Shown in pieces: positions 50,899 through 58,039 of a DNA stretch of 58,039 nucleotides; within the stretch, counting starts at the first letter, position 1; each line of letters opens with the position of its first letter. Below the pieces are notes generated by a model. The model made no database searches and was not told where the DNA came from. It saw only the letters and a program-made list of their open reading frames with translations. Source of the stretch: a bacterium (GTDB lineage Bacteria; Vulcanimicrobiota; Vulcanimicrobiia; Vulcanimicrobiales; Vulcanimicrobiaceae). The stretch is taken from positions 1 through 58,039 of the forward strand of contig JAGWSR010000105.1 in NCBI GenBank assembly GCA_028869385.1. Direction: 5' to 3'. A program made the position numbers and the translations under genes.

Positions 50899-50966
50899 TC
50901 AGCGACGTCTGCCCAGCGAAACACTACACACGTGCGGGTTGAAATCGTTTATGAAGTTTTGGGTGA
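50899..50966 (-). pseudogene. Remnant of the 49342-49971 protein family (C-terminal fragment)
   Basis: The frame reads TQNFINDFNPHVCSV...SLGRRR and stops at 50899. The DNA at 50936-50966 matches 49421-49451 at 28 of 31 positions. The remnant adjoins, and in another frame supplies, the last codons of the acyltransferase gene. Confidence 0.6.
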
Positions 50967-52064
50967 AAGGCGCAAGAGCGGGCGTTCCATGGCATAGGTG
51001 AGGAGCACCGCGACACCGATCGCGAGCACGACGGCCGCGACGAAGAACGTAACTTGCCAGTGCCCGAGAGCCGCCGCATCGCTCGGCGCCGGGGACGGGA
51101 ATCGCAGGCGCAGTTCGCGCGCGATCATTTGGTGGTAGAGATAGAGATTGAGCGAAATGATCGCGACGAAGCGCGTAACCGGATTCGCGAGGATGAACGA
51201 CCAGCCGCGCGGCGAGCAAAGCGCCCCGAGCGTGATGATCCCGAAGGCGATACCTGCGAATGACCAGATCTGGAATACCGATGTCCCGCCGATTTGAATT
51301 GCAACGGGCACCCCGGACGATTTCGCGAACATCCAGAGGCCGAGGACGGCGAAGGCGCTCACGGCAAACGCGAACATCAGGTAGCGGTTACGCCCCTCGC
51401 GCAGCCGGTGGCCGAACCGTACGAAGAGCCACGCGCACAGCATTCCGCACGCAAAGTAGTCGGTATAGCCCGGCAAGTTTCGCGCAACCTGCGTGAGCGT
51501 TCCACCGCAGCAGGAGGGCGCGAGGGAGCGCACGACCCACGCAAGCGCGATCATGGCAAGGCCGGTAACCCACGGCTGCCGCCGGAAACACCACCAAAGC
51601 GCCGGAAACACGACGTAGAATTGAACCTCGATCGCGAGCGTCCACAGCACCCAGTTGATCGAGAAATACGTTTGCGGCCACCAGGTGTGAATGAACAACG
51701 CGTGCGTCACGATTTCTTGCGGCACCGTGGAACCATTGCGCACGATCGCCGCATATCCGATCGCATACGCAATCACGATCGAAAGCGCATACGATGGAAC
51801 GACCTTGATAAACCGACGCCATGCGAAGTGCCCCCACGCAGGCTCGGGACGCCGCGCGACGCGCGCTTGGATGAACGGATAAGCGATCAGGAAGCCGCTG
51901 ATGAAAAAGAATGAGAACAGTCCGACGTAGCCGATGATCGGAATGTACGGGAGCCAGACCGGCGCCGGGGCTGGAGCTTGCTCCATTTGCGCAAGGTGAT
52001 ACCACAGGACGATAAGCGTCGCGTAGCACCGCAGCCCATCGAGAACACCAAGTCGCTCCGTCAT
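50949..52064 (-). CDS. Acyltransferase 3 family membrane protein
   Basis: The product is 371 aa with about ten membrane segments. VLDGLRCYATLIVLWYHL is the family's N-terminal motif with the catalytic His; FFFISGFLIAYPF, RRFIKVVPSYAL and NWVLWTLAIEVQFYVVFPAL are further landmarks (OafA/NodX-like). It probably O-acylates a surface glycan. The last five or six codons and the stop derive from the duplicated fragment at 50936-50966, so the original C-terminus may have been replaced. Confidence 0.9.
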   Translation of the reverse strand: MTERLGVLDGLRCYATLIVLWYHLAQMEQAPAPAPVWLPYIPIIGYVGLFSFFFISGFLIAYPFIQARVARRPEPAWGHFAWRRFIKVVPSYALSIVIAYAIGYAAIVRNGSTVPQEIVTHALFIHTWWPQTYFSINWVLWTLAIEVQFYVVFPALWWCFRRQPWVTGLAMIALAWVVRSLAPSCCGGTLTQVARNLPGYTDYFACGMLCAWLFVRFGHRLREGRNRYLMFAFAVSAFAVLGLWMFAKSSGVPVAIQIGGTSVFQIWSFAGIAFGIITLGALCSPRGWSFILANPVTRFVAIISLNLYLYHQMIARELRLRFPSPAPSDAAALGHWQVTFFVAAVVLAIGVAVLLTYAMERPLLRLSPKTS

Positions 52065-52115
52065 GGCGACCCCGTTCGCAGCCTCTCGACCAAGCCCTCG
52101 CTCGACGCGGAAGCG

Positions 52116-52364
52116 CTACGAACGGACCGGCGCGGCCCTCGCGGCGTAGCGCGACGCGACATGAACGAAGCCGTACGCGAGGATCGAGAGCAGCGCGGCA
52201 TCGTCGAAGAGTCCGAGTACCGGGACGTCGCTGAAGAGGTCGAGCGGGGAGACGATCACGATTCCCACCGCGGCCGTACCGAGCTTCAGCGCCAGCGGAA
52301 CACCACCGTGACGCATGAGCGGGATCGTCTGCTTCAATGCCGCGAGTTTGCGAACAATGTTCAT
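52116..52364 (-). CDS. YkvA-like DUF1232 protein
   Basis: The product is 82 aa from ATG 52364; a longer frame to 52400 exists. The core is VPLALKLGTAAVGIVIVSPLDLFSDVPVLGLFDDAALL, the DUF1232 signature (PxDLxxDxxPxxGxxDD). Small membrane-associated proteins of unknown role. It is upstream of the acyltransferase on the same strand. Confidence 0.82.
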   Translation of the reverse strand: MNIVRKLAALKQTIPLMRHGGVPLALKLGTAAVGIVIVSPLDLFSDVPVLGLFDDAALLSILAYGFVHVASRYAARAAPVRS

Positions 52365-52413
52365 ACCGGTATCTACCCGCGCTCGCAGCCGATGTTGCAC
52401 GGCGGGCGGTCGG

Positions 52414-53196
52414 CTAGTGCTCCCGCGAGGCGAAGAGCGTTCCCTCGGGCGGCGTGTCGGCGAACTGATAGTTCGTGAACACGTACTCGCCGTCGAGCAC
52501 CGAACCTTGATCGTATACGCGGTAGCGATACGTCCACGTGACGTGATGCACCACCTGATACGGGCCGATGCGCGTGATGCCGATGCGATAATCGACGAGC
52601 GCGTTCGGCACGTCGGCGTCTTGGCCGTAGTAAGCGAGCGGCGCGCTCATCACGATCCTCGCGACGTCGTGGCTCGTGCGGTCGATCCAGATCTCTTTGA
52701 GCGCCGGAGCATCGGTCGGCGCATCGGGCAGTTCCAGGTGCGCGACGCGATTGCCGTTGACCACGTCGTCACCGCGGTCCACGCAGCGCTCGTTCGACCG
52801 CGCTTGCGTCGAGGCGATCGTTTTGTACGGTCCCTCGGTCTGCAAGAGCGCGAGCCACGCGCTGCGCCGATCGTGGCCGTAGGGCCCGAGAATCGGCGGT
52901 CCGGGATCGAGGAAACGGCTCAAAAACGGACGTGCCCAGCGATCGTCGTCGACGGAGGCATACCCGTCGTCACGATAGGTGATGTTCGCCGCGGAGCGTG
53001 CGATCAGCGTGCGGTCCTGAACGATGCGAATGCTCTCGGCGTAACTGATATAGGGTGCATGCGGAGCGCTCGCGCTGTGCTCGATCGCATCGTAGATCAG
53101 GCTCCAACAGGGGGCACTTTCCGCGCGCGCGGCCATCGGCGCCGCGCAGGTGCACGCGCACGCGAAAAGGAGACTCGACGACCACCGTGCGATCAT
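52414..53196 (-). CDS. Exported hypothetical protein, related in layout to 25016-25912
   Basis: The product is 260 aa with a signal peptide (RWSSSLLFACACTCAAPMAARA). It has GNRVAHLELPD, EIWIDRTSHDVARIVMSAPLAYYG, HHVTWTYRYRVYDQGSVLDGEYVFTNYQFAD, the same order of strands and a 'W-hydrophobic-D' step as the protein at 25016. Likely an envelope protein with a LolA/MucB-like sheet. Function unknown. Confidence 0.68.
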   Translation of the reverse strand: MIARWSSSLLFACACTCAAPMAARAESAPCWSLIYDAIEHSASAPHAPYISYAESIRIVQDRTLIARSAANITYRDDGYASVDDDRWARPFLSRFLDPGPPILGPYGHDRRSAWLALLQTEGPYKTIASTQARSNERCVDRGDDVVNGNRVAHLELPDAPTDAPALKEIWIDRTSHDVARIVMSAPLAYYGQDADVPNALVDYRIGITRIGPYQVVHHVTWTYRYRVYDQGSVLDGEYVFTNYQFADTPPEGTLFASREH

Positions 53197-53292
53197 GGCG
53201 CGGCACCTCCCGAAGCCTCTCCATTGTGCGCCCGGCCCGACGTTTCACGCAAGGGAGCGAGGCGGGCGCCCCGAAACCTGATGCCGGTCCCC

Positions 53293-53368
53293 GGGGACGT
53301 AGCTCAGCTGGTAGAGCGCCTGCTTTGCAAGCAGGATGTCAGGGGTTCGAGTCCCCTCGTCTCCACCA
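53293..53368 (+). tRNA. tRNA-Ala (TGC anticodon)
   Basis: A 76-nt cloverleaf with encoded CCA. Acceptor GGGGACG pairs with CGTCTCC including the G3-U70 wobble that identifies tRNA-Ala. Anticodon TGC is at 53326-53328. Confidence 0.97.
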
Positions 53369-53374
53369 CCGTCC

Positions 53375-53407
53375 GAAGCCGCGCCATCGCGCGGCTTCGC
53401 CATTTTT
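53375..53407 (+). terminator. Intrinsic terminator of tRNA-Ala(TGC)
   Basis: GAAGCCGCGC (53375-53384) pairs with GCGCGGCTTC (53389-53398), 4-nt loop, followed by GCCATTTTTT. Confidence 0.88.
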
Positions 53408-53473
53408 TGAAACAGCGAGCGGGCACCCGGCGTATATGCGAGCAAAACAACCATGCTCGGAGGAACCATCGCT

Positions 53474-53989
53474 GTGAAGTCTGCCTATCTCGTTGCGTGC
53501 GCGGCCGCTGCCGCCGCACTTTTCGCCGTTCCGGCTCGTGCCGACGTGCCGGCCGCGGTCACGACCGCGCTTGCCGACAAGTACAAGCTCACCTGCACCG
53601 CCATCCTGAGCGGCGCCGACAAGGACGTAAAAGCCGCGTTCGCCGAGCTCGCCCCGGATTACGTCGAGACCGATCTGCAGGGCAAGACGCAGAATCGCGA
53701 TGAGGTGCTCGCGTCGGCCGAGCAGCAAATGAAGACGTTCCACGGCACGAGTTGCGACGAGAAGATCGATTCGGCGGCGCAGCCCGACGCGAACACGATC
53801 GTCGCGACCGTCACGCAGCACATCGACGGACAGGTACAAGCCCCCGACGGAAACCACGACATCACGTCGACGCAAAAGAGCCAGGATACCTGGAAGCTCG
53901 AGAACGGCACGTGGGAGCAGACCGCGAGCAAGGCGCTGCGCACCCTCCTGAAGATCGACGGCAAAGTCGTTCAAGATGACGGACAGTAA
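53474..53989 (+). CDS. Exported hypothetical protein, SnoaL/NTF2-like
   Basis: The product is 171 aa from GTG 53474, with GGAGG about 10 bases upstream; ATG 53453 would place the ribosome site inside the gene. The signal peptide is KSAYLVACAAAAAALFAVPARA. The mature domain has two Cys (KLTCTAIL, TSCDEK) and DTWKLENGTWEQTASK near the end, the closing strands of an NTF2-like cone. Ligand unknown. It is 3 bp before the BNR-repeat gene, so they are co-transcribed. Confidence 0.7.
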   Translation: MKSAYLVACAAAAAALFAVPARADVPAAVTTALADKYKLTCTAILSGADKDVKAAFAELAPDYVETDLQGKTQNRDEVLASAEQQMKTFHGTSCDEKIDSAAQPDANTIVATVTQHIDGQVQAPDGNHDITSTQKSQDTWKLENGTWEQTASKALRTLLKIDGKVVQDDGQ

Positions 53990-53992
53990 GCG

Positions 53993-56900
53993 ATGAACGC
54001 CCGGATGCTTGCCGCGTCAGCGTGCCTCTGCGCGCTGGCGCTGATTCCCCATGCCGCCCGCGCCGACGATCGGCCCGTTGCCCAAATGCGCTGGCGCGCG
54101 ATCGGTCCGGCGCTGCCCGAGGGGCGCGCAACCTCGGTCGTCGGAAGCGACGCGAACCCGCTACTCTACTACATCGGCTCGGCGGGTGGCGGGGCGTGGA
54201 AGACCATCGACGGCGGCCTGTCGTGGACGAACATCACCGATGCGATCCACGTCGCGTCGGTCGGCGCCGTCGCCGTGAATCCGAACGACGATCGCGACGT
54301 GTGGCTCGGCGCGGGTGAGACCAATCCGCGCAGCGACGTCATTCAAGACGCCGGCCTCTACCACTCGACCGACGGCGGCCGCAGCTGGAAAAAGATCGCC
54401 GCATTTCCGGCCGACGCGGTCGGCGTTTCGAAGATCCTGATCGATCCGAAAAATCCCGCGCACGTCGTGGTCGGCGTGCTCGGCAACGCCTTCGGGCCTT
54501 CGCGCGATCGCGGCGTGTACGTCACCTTCGACGGCGGCGCGACGATGAGCAACGCGCTCTTCGCTTCGAACGAGAGCGGCGCGAGCGATCTCGCCATGGA
54601 TCCGGCCAACCCCGACGTGCTCTACGCCGGCATGTGGCACGTGCTGCGCCGCCCGTGGGCGCTCACGAGCGGAGCCGCGACCGACGACGGCCTCTACCGT
54701 TCGAATGACGGCGGCAAGACCTGGAGCCTCGTCACCGGGCACGGGTTGCCCGCCGGTCCGCTCGGGCGCATCGGCGTGGCGTTCGCGCCGTCGAATCCCA
54801 AGCGCATCTTCGCGCTCGTCGAATCCAAGCACGGCTTGCTGTGGCGCTCCGACGATGCAGGCGCAACGTGGACGATGGTGAGCGACAACACGCTCGTGGA
54901 TCAGCGTCCCTTCTACTTCTCGCACGTGCGCGTCTCGCCGGCGAACGAGAACACCGTCTATGGCGTAAGCATGCTGCTCGCGTCGTCATTCAACGGCGGC
55001 AAAACGTTCAACCTCTCCGCGTTCGGCGTGCACCCCGATCTCCACGACATGTGGATATCGAAGGACGGCCAGCGCATGGCGCTCGCCGGTGACGGCGGCA
55101 TCGCCACCACCACGAACTTCGGCGCCACCTGGAGCAACGCGCGCAATTTGCCGATCGGCGAAGTCTATCGCGTCGGCCTCTCGAGCGGCGTGCCGTACCT
55201 CGTGTGCGGCGGCTTCCAAGACAACAACGGCTGGTGCGGCCCCGCGTTCAACGGCGAAGACGGCATCGCGAATCGCGACTGGGTCAACGTCGTCGGAGGC
55301 GACGGCGAATGGACCGTTCCCGACCCGCTCGATCCGCACGTCGTGTGGGCGGATTACGAGAACGGCGAACTCAGCAGCACCAACATCGTCACGCACGACA
55401 GCACGAACCTGCGTCCCTATCGCGACACGGCCGCCGACGAGTTCACGCTCGCGCGCGCCAAGTATCGCTTCGATTGGGAAGCCCCGGTCGCGTTCGCCGC
55501 GTACGATCCGCATATCGCGTTCATCGGCGCGAACGTCGTCTTCGCGACCCACGATCGCGGCGCGCACTGGAGCGTGATCAGTCCCGACCTCACGCGCAAC
55601 GACAAGAGCAAACAACAGGGCGACCGCGATTCGGTCACGCGTGATGAGTCGAGCGCCGAAAACTACGGCACGCTGCTCGACATCGAAACGTCCCCGCTAC
55701 GCAAGGGCGAGATCTGGACCGGCTCCGACGACGGATTGGTGCACGTCACGCTCGACGGCGGCAAACACTGGCGCGACGTCACGCCGCCCGAACTTCCGGC
55801 CGACAGCGCGGTCGAAACGGTCGCGCCCTCGACGCTGCACGACGGCGTGGCGTACGTGTCCGCCGATCGTCACGGCGTGAACGACGACGGCACCTATCTC
55901 TTCTCCACCAGCGACTACGGCGCGCATTGGACGAAGCTCGGCACCGGCATTCCGGCCGGTGAATACGCGCGCGCCGTACGCCCCGACATTCGCAACGCGA
56001 ACATCGTGTACGCCGGAACGAACCGCGGCATCTACATCTCGTGCGACCGCGGCGCCACGTGGCAATCGTTCCAGCAGAACCTGCCCACGGTCGAGGTGCG
56101 CGACATTCGCTTCCAACCGCAGTTCGACGATCTCGCGATCGCGACGCACGGGCGCGCCATGTGGATCATGGACAACATGGCGCCGGTGCAGGCAGCCGGA
56201 TGCGGCAAACCCGCCGCGCCGCTCGTGCTCGCACCGCGCCCGGTGATCGCCTTCAACTCCTACGCGAACGACGAGGGCAATTACAACGCGTTCGTCGCGA
56301 GCCAACCCGGAGGCGGTTTCCTCGGAAACTCCGCCGCCGCCGATCTCTATTTCTACCTGCCGAACGATCCGGATTCGCGTCCCACGATCGACGTGTACGA
56401 CGCCAAGGGCCATCTGCTGCGCCACATCGCGGGCAAGCACGATGTGTACACCGGGCAAGACGGACGGTCGTATTGGATCAGCGCGAGCGCGGGCGTGAAC
56501 GACTTCCAGTACGACTTCACGATCGCCGGTCCGGTGCGCTACGACTCCGCGCCGTACTTCTTCCGCGGTCCCGAAACCGGTCCGCCGTTGCCGCCGGGGC
56601 GCTACCGCCTCGCGCTGCACATCGACGGCAAGACGTACTCGGTCCCGGTCGTCAAGGAGCCCGATCCGCTCTCCAAGACCACCGCCGCGGAGTACGTCGC
56701 GCAGTTCGACCAAGAGCGTCGCGAGTACGATCTGCTCTCGCGCACCGACACGATGCTCAATGCCATGCACGATACGCGCGAACAACTCGCCGAACGCAAA
56801 AAGTCCCTCAAAGCCGGCGATCGAAACGCGGCGGCCGTGCAATCCGCCATCGACGCAACCGACGCGCTGATCGCCACGATGACTTCGAATCCGCAGAACT

Positions 56901-57163
56901 TCGAAGACTCGATTCAAAAGCCCGGAGCGTTCCACGAGGACGTGATGGCCTTACTCGGCGACGAACCGCTCGCGCAAGCAACGCACGATCTCTACGTGCG
57001 CCTCGAACGCGAGTACGTCGGTCACGTCACCGCCTACACCGCGTGGCGAACGCGCATTGCGACGATCGACCGAACGCTCGCGGCAGCGGGCGCGAAACCG
57101 GTCGCGATGCCGGTCGTTGCTGCGACCAAACCCGCACCGCTCGCTCCGATCGTCACGCACTAG
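53993..57163 (+). CDS. Large exported BNR/sortilin-like beta-propeller protein
   Basis: The product is 1056 aa with a signal peptide (ARMLAASACLCALALIPHAARA). Residues 30-720 contain repeated S/T-x-D-G-G-x-x-W blades (KTIDGGLSWTNI, HSTDGGRSWKKI, RSNDGGKTWSLV, RSDDAGATWTMV, VTLDGGKHWRDV and others), the BNR/Asp-box signature of VPS10/sortilin-type propellers. Residues 750-870 are a beta domain, and 880-1010 a helical region. No catalytic residues of a sialidase or glycosidase are evident. Members of this family are often wrongly named glycosyl hydrolases. A binding role at the cell surface is more likely. It is cotranscribed with the preceding NTF2-like protein. Confidence 0.9.
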   Translation: MNARMLAASACLCALALIPHAARADDRPVAQMRWRAIGPALPEGRATSVVGSDANPLLYYIGSAGGGAWKTIDGGLSWTNITDAIHVASVGAVAVNPNDDRDVWLGAGETNPRSDVIQDAGLYHSTDGGRSWKKIAAFPADAVGVSKILIDPKNPAHVVVGVLGNAFGPSRDRGVYVTFDGGATMSNALFASNESGASDLAMDPANPDVLYAGMWHVLRRPWALTSGAATDDGLYRSNDGGKTWSLVTGHGLPAGPLGRIGVAFAPSNPKRIFALVESKHGLLWRSDDAGATWTMVSDNTLVDQRPFYFSHVRVSPANENTVYGVSMLLASSFNGGKTFNLSAFGVHPDLHDMWISKDGQRMALAGDGGIATTTNFGATWSNARNLPIGEVYRVGLSSGVPYLVCGGFQDNNGWCGPAFNGEDGIANRDWVNVVGGDGEWTVPDPLDPHVVWADYENGELSSTNIVTHDSTNLRPYRDTAADEFTLARAKYRFDWEAPVAFAAYDPHIAFIGANVVFATHDRGAHWSVISPDLTRNDKSKQQGDRDSVTRDESSAENYGTLLDIETSPLRKGEIWTGSDDGLVHVTLDGGKHWRDVTPPELPADSAVETVAPSTLHDGVAYVSADRHGVNDDGTYLFSTSDYGAHWTKLGTGIPAGEYARAVRPDIRNANIVYAGTNRGIYISCDRGATWQSFQQNLPTVEVRDIRFQPQFDDLAIATHGRAMWIMDNMAPVQAAGCGKPAAPLVLAPRPVIAFNSYANDEGNYNAFVASQPGGGFLGNSAAADLYFYLPNDPDSRPTIDVYDAKGHLLRHIAGKHDVYTGQDGRSYWISASAGVNDFQYDFTIAGPVRYDSAPYFFRGPETGPPLPPGRYRLALHIDGKTYSVPVVKEPDPLSKTTAAEYVAQFDQERREYDLLSRTDTMLNAMHDTREQLAERKKSLKAGDRNAAAVQSAIDATDALIATMTSNPQNFEDSIQKPGAFHEDVMALLGDEPLAQATHDLYVRLEREYVGHVTAYTAWRTRIATIDRTLAAAGAKPVAMPVVAATKPAPLAPIVTH

Positions 57164-57236
57164 CGGAGCCGATCGCTGCGACAAAACCAGCGCAGGAAAC
57201 GACCCGGCCGCCCCTAATTAGGTCGGGTCATTTCCC

Positions 57237-57312
57237 GGGGGCATAGCTCAGCTGGTAGAGCATCACGCTGGCAGCGTGAGGGTCAGGAGTTCGAGTCTCC
57301 TTGCCTCCACCA
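57237..57312 (+). tRNA. tRNA-Ala (GGC anticodon)
   Basis: A 76-nt cloverleaf with encoded CCA. Acceptor GGGGGCA pairs with TGCCTCC with the G3-U70 wobble. Anticodon stem TCACG/CGTGA with loop CTGGCAG gives anticodon GGC (57270-57272). Its 3' half from 57258 is repeated at 57464. Confidence 0.96.
57258..57312 (+). repeat. 55-bp direct repeat, copy 1 (3' half of tRNA-Ala(GGC))
   Basis: Runs from the end of the D arm through the anticodon arm, T arm and CCA; identical to 57464-57518. Confidence 0.9.
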
Positions 57313-57317
57313 TGAAC

Positions 57318-57355
57318 GACGAGGGTCTGCACGTGCGGACCCTCGTCTTTGTTTT
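57318..57355 (+). terminator. Intrinsic terminator of tRNA-Ala(GGC)
   Basis: GACGAGGGTC (57318-57327) pairs with GACCCTCGTC (57338-57347), 10-nt loop, followed by TTTGTTTT. Confidence 0.88.
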
Positions 57356-57363
57356 ACGCGCAT

Positions 57364-57460
57364 TCGGGGGCCCCGCGATAGCGGGGGGCGCGCAGGTGCG
57401 AAGCACCGAAGCGCCTGTTCAAGCATTCGGGGTCCCCGAAAACGCGCAGCGTTTTTGGGG
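57364..57460. repeat. Approximately 97-bp hairpin-rich repeat element, copy 1 (between tRNA-Ala copies)
   Basis: Contains GGGGCCCCGCGATAGCGGGG, GCGCAGGTGCGAAGCACCG and a final GGTCCCCG...CGTTTTTGGGG hairpin. The same order and near-identical sequence occur at 57834-57932 inside rnpB. Confidence 0.85.
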
Positions 57461-57463
57461 CAT

Positions 57464-57518
57464 GAGCATCACGCTGGCAGCGTGAGGGTCAGGAGTTCGA
57501 GTCTCCTTGCCTCCACCA
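57464..57518 (+). repeat. 55-bp direct repeat, copy 2 (partial tRNA-Ala(GGC))
   Basis: Exact copy of 57258-57312, lacking the 5' half. It cannot fold as a tRNA. Confidence 0.9.
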
Positions 57519-57525
57519 CTTCGAA

Positions 57526-57561
57526 ACGACGGTTCGTCCTACGACGAGCCGTCGTTTTTTT
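57526..57561 (+). terminator. Intrinsic terminator after the tRNA-Ala fragment
   Basis: ACGACGGTTCGTC (57526-57538) pairs with GACGAGCCGTCGT (57543-57555; one G-U), 4-nt loop, followed by a run of seven T. It ends just before the rnpB -10. Confidence 0.92.
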
Positions 57562-57569
57562 GTTATACT
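57562..57569 (+). promoter_or_regulatory. Candidate rnpB -10 element
   Basis: TGTTATACT includes TATACT (57564-57569) about 7 bases before the apparent 5' end of rnpB. The -35 region is occupied by the preceding terminator stem and is not consensus. Confidence 0.5.
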
Positions 57570-57575
57570 GCGCGG

Positions 57576-58039
57576 GCGAAGTACGCCGGGCGATCGCACG
57601 GCGCGTCGAACGGCGCGCTTGGGTGAGGAAAGTCCGGGCTTCACAGGGCAAGGTGCAGGATAACGTCCTGTCAGGGTGACCTGAAGGAAAGTGCCACAGA
57701 AACATACCGCCCCAAAAACTGCAAGCAGTTTTTGGGGACCCCGAGAGCTTTTGAAAGGTGCTCCGGTGCTTCGCACCTGTGCACCCCCCGCGTTCCGCGG
57801 GGCCCCCACATCCCGCGAACGAGTCGTGGGATCTCTGGGGGACCCGCGCGAGCGGGGGCGCGCAGGTGCGAAGCACCGGAGTGCCTCTTTCAACTCGTGG
57901 GGTCCCCAAAAAGCGCAAAGCGCTTTTTGGGGTAAGGGTGAAATCGTGAGGTAAGAGCTCACGGAGCTTCGCGGTGACGCGGGCTCGGGTAAACCCCACC
58001 TGAAGCAAGACCGCTCGAACTCTGGGACCTTCGAGTCCC
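57576..58039 (+). ncRNA. rnpB: RNase P RNA component (bacterial type A-like), 3' end outside window
   Basis: Signature blocks in order: GAGGAAAGTCCGGGCTTC (57626 region; P4 5' strand/CR I), CAGGGTGACCTGAAGGAAAGTGCCACAGAAACATACCGCC (CR II region), then after a long insert GGTAAGGGTGAAATCGTGAGGTAAGAGCTCACGG (CR III) and GCTCGGGTAAACCCCACCTGAAGCAAGACC (CR IV). CR V and the P1 3' strand lie beyond the window. The region between CR II and CR III, where helix P12 sits, holds a 223-nt hairpin-rich insert. It matures tRNA 5' ends. Confidence 0.95.
57710..57932. repeat. Hairpin-rich insertion in the rnpB variable (P12) region, including repeat element copy 2
   Basis: Small hairpins CCCCAAAAACT/AGTTTTTGGGG (57710-57736) and CCCCAAAAAGCGC/GCGCTTTTTGGGG (57904-57932) flank a long stem: CCGGTGCTTCGCACCTG (57763-57779) pairs with CAGGTGCGAAGCACCGG (57863-57879). 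The 3' part (57834-57932) is homologous to the 57364-57460 element. Confidence 0.85.

Noticed and set aside
53993-57163. Glycosyl hydrolase activity for the BNR-repeat protein
   Set aside because: Asp-box blades are present but the catalytic Tyr/Glu and Arg triad of sialidases is not evident; a binding propeller is the safer call.
57464-57518. A second tRNA-Ala(GGC) gene
   Set aside because: The 5' 21 bases are missing and replaced by a repeat element; it cannot fold as a tRNA.
1-58039. CRISPR array, insertion sequence or prophage
   Set aside because: No regular repeat-spacer pattern, transposase, integrase or phage structural gene was seen; the repeats present are the tandem and palindromic ones listed.

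Overview
The window is about 58 kb of high-GC bacterial chromosome with short intergenic gaps, many 1-4 base stop/start overlaps (ATGA, GTGA, TTGA, TAATG) and frequent GTG/TTG starts. A cobalamin-dependent class II ribonucleotide reductase is present, and most genes look like those of poorly cultured bacteria. This fits an uncultured high-GC lineage such as Candidatus Eremiobacterota (WPS-2). That placement is inference from gene content only; a 16S rRNA gene or marker-gene tree would be needed.

Layout. 1-3.6 kb (minus): a two-gene biosynthetic-looking pair (ATP-grasp-like ligase plus heme-oxygenase-like protein), a 54-bp tandem repeat, then yqeG-aroE. 3.6-7.5 kb: nrdJ, with NrdR-box-like sites and a perfect SOS-box-like palindrome upstream. 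7.5-25.9 kb: mixed accessory genes (a sensor-like membrane protein without a kinase, AraC and GbsR/MarR regulators, hydrolases, a signal-peptidase homologue lacking its catalytic Ser, an S2P protease with CBS domains, a REC-adenylate cyclase, psuG, a multicopper oxidase). 26-28.2 kb: a ydaO/yuaA (c-di-AMP) riboswitch upstream of a sucrose-phosphate-synthase-like glycosyltransferase and a sucrose-phosphatase-like HAD enzyme. 28-40 kb: GH1 glucosidase, exported MsrA, a CoA transferase, YibQ-like deacetylase, HxlR, DUF389, a GntR-slipin-hydrolase operon with a palindromic operator, and a BrkB-like protein. 40.2-46.9 kb (minus): one long housekeeping operon, yceD-rpmF-fabH-fabD-fabG-acpP-ffh-rpsP-KH-rimM, with a consensus sigma-70 promoter and a leader hairpin. 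46.9-49.1 kb: a lytic transglycosylase and two small proteins sharing a C-terminal motif. 49.2-58 kb: tRNA-Ile(GAT), tRNA-Ala(TGC), tRNA-Ala(GGC), a large BNR-repeat exported protein, and rnpB cut by the window end.

The most unusual signals are: (i) 3' halves of tRNA-Ile and tRNA-Ala(GGC) duplicated downstream as 48- and 55-bp direct repeats, each copy followed by its own terminator; (ii) an approximately 98-bp hairpin-rich element present both between the tRNA-Ala copies and inside a variable helix of rnpB; (iii) the c-di-AMP riboswitch/sucrose link; (iv) the Ser-to-Ala signal peptidase; (v) a dispersed intergenic repeat that also forms an in-frame C-terminal tail on FabD; (vi) the lytic transglycosylase/small-protein module.
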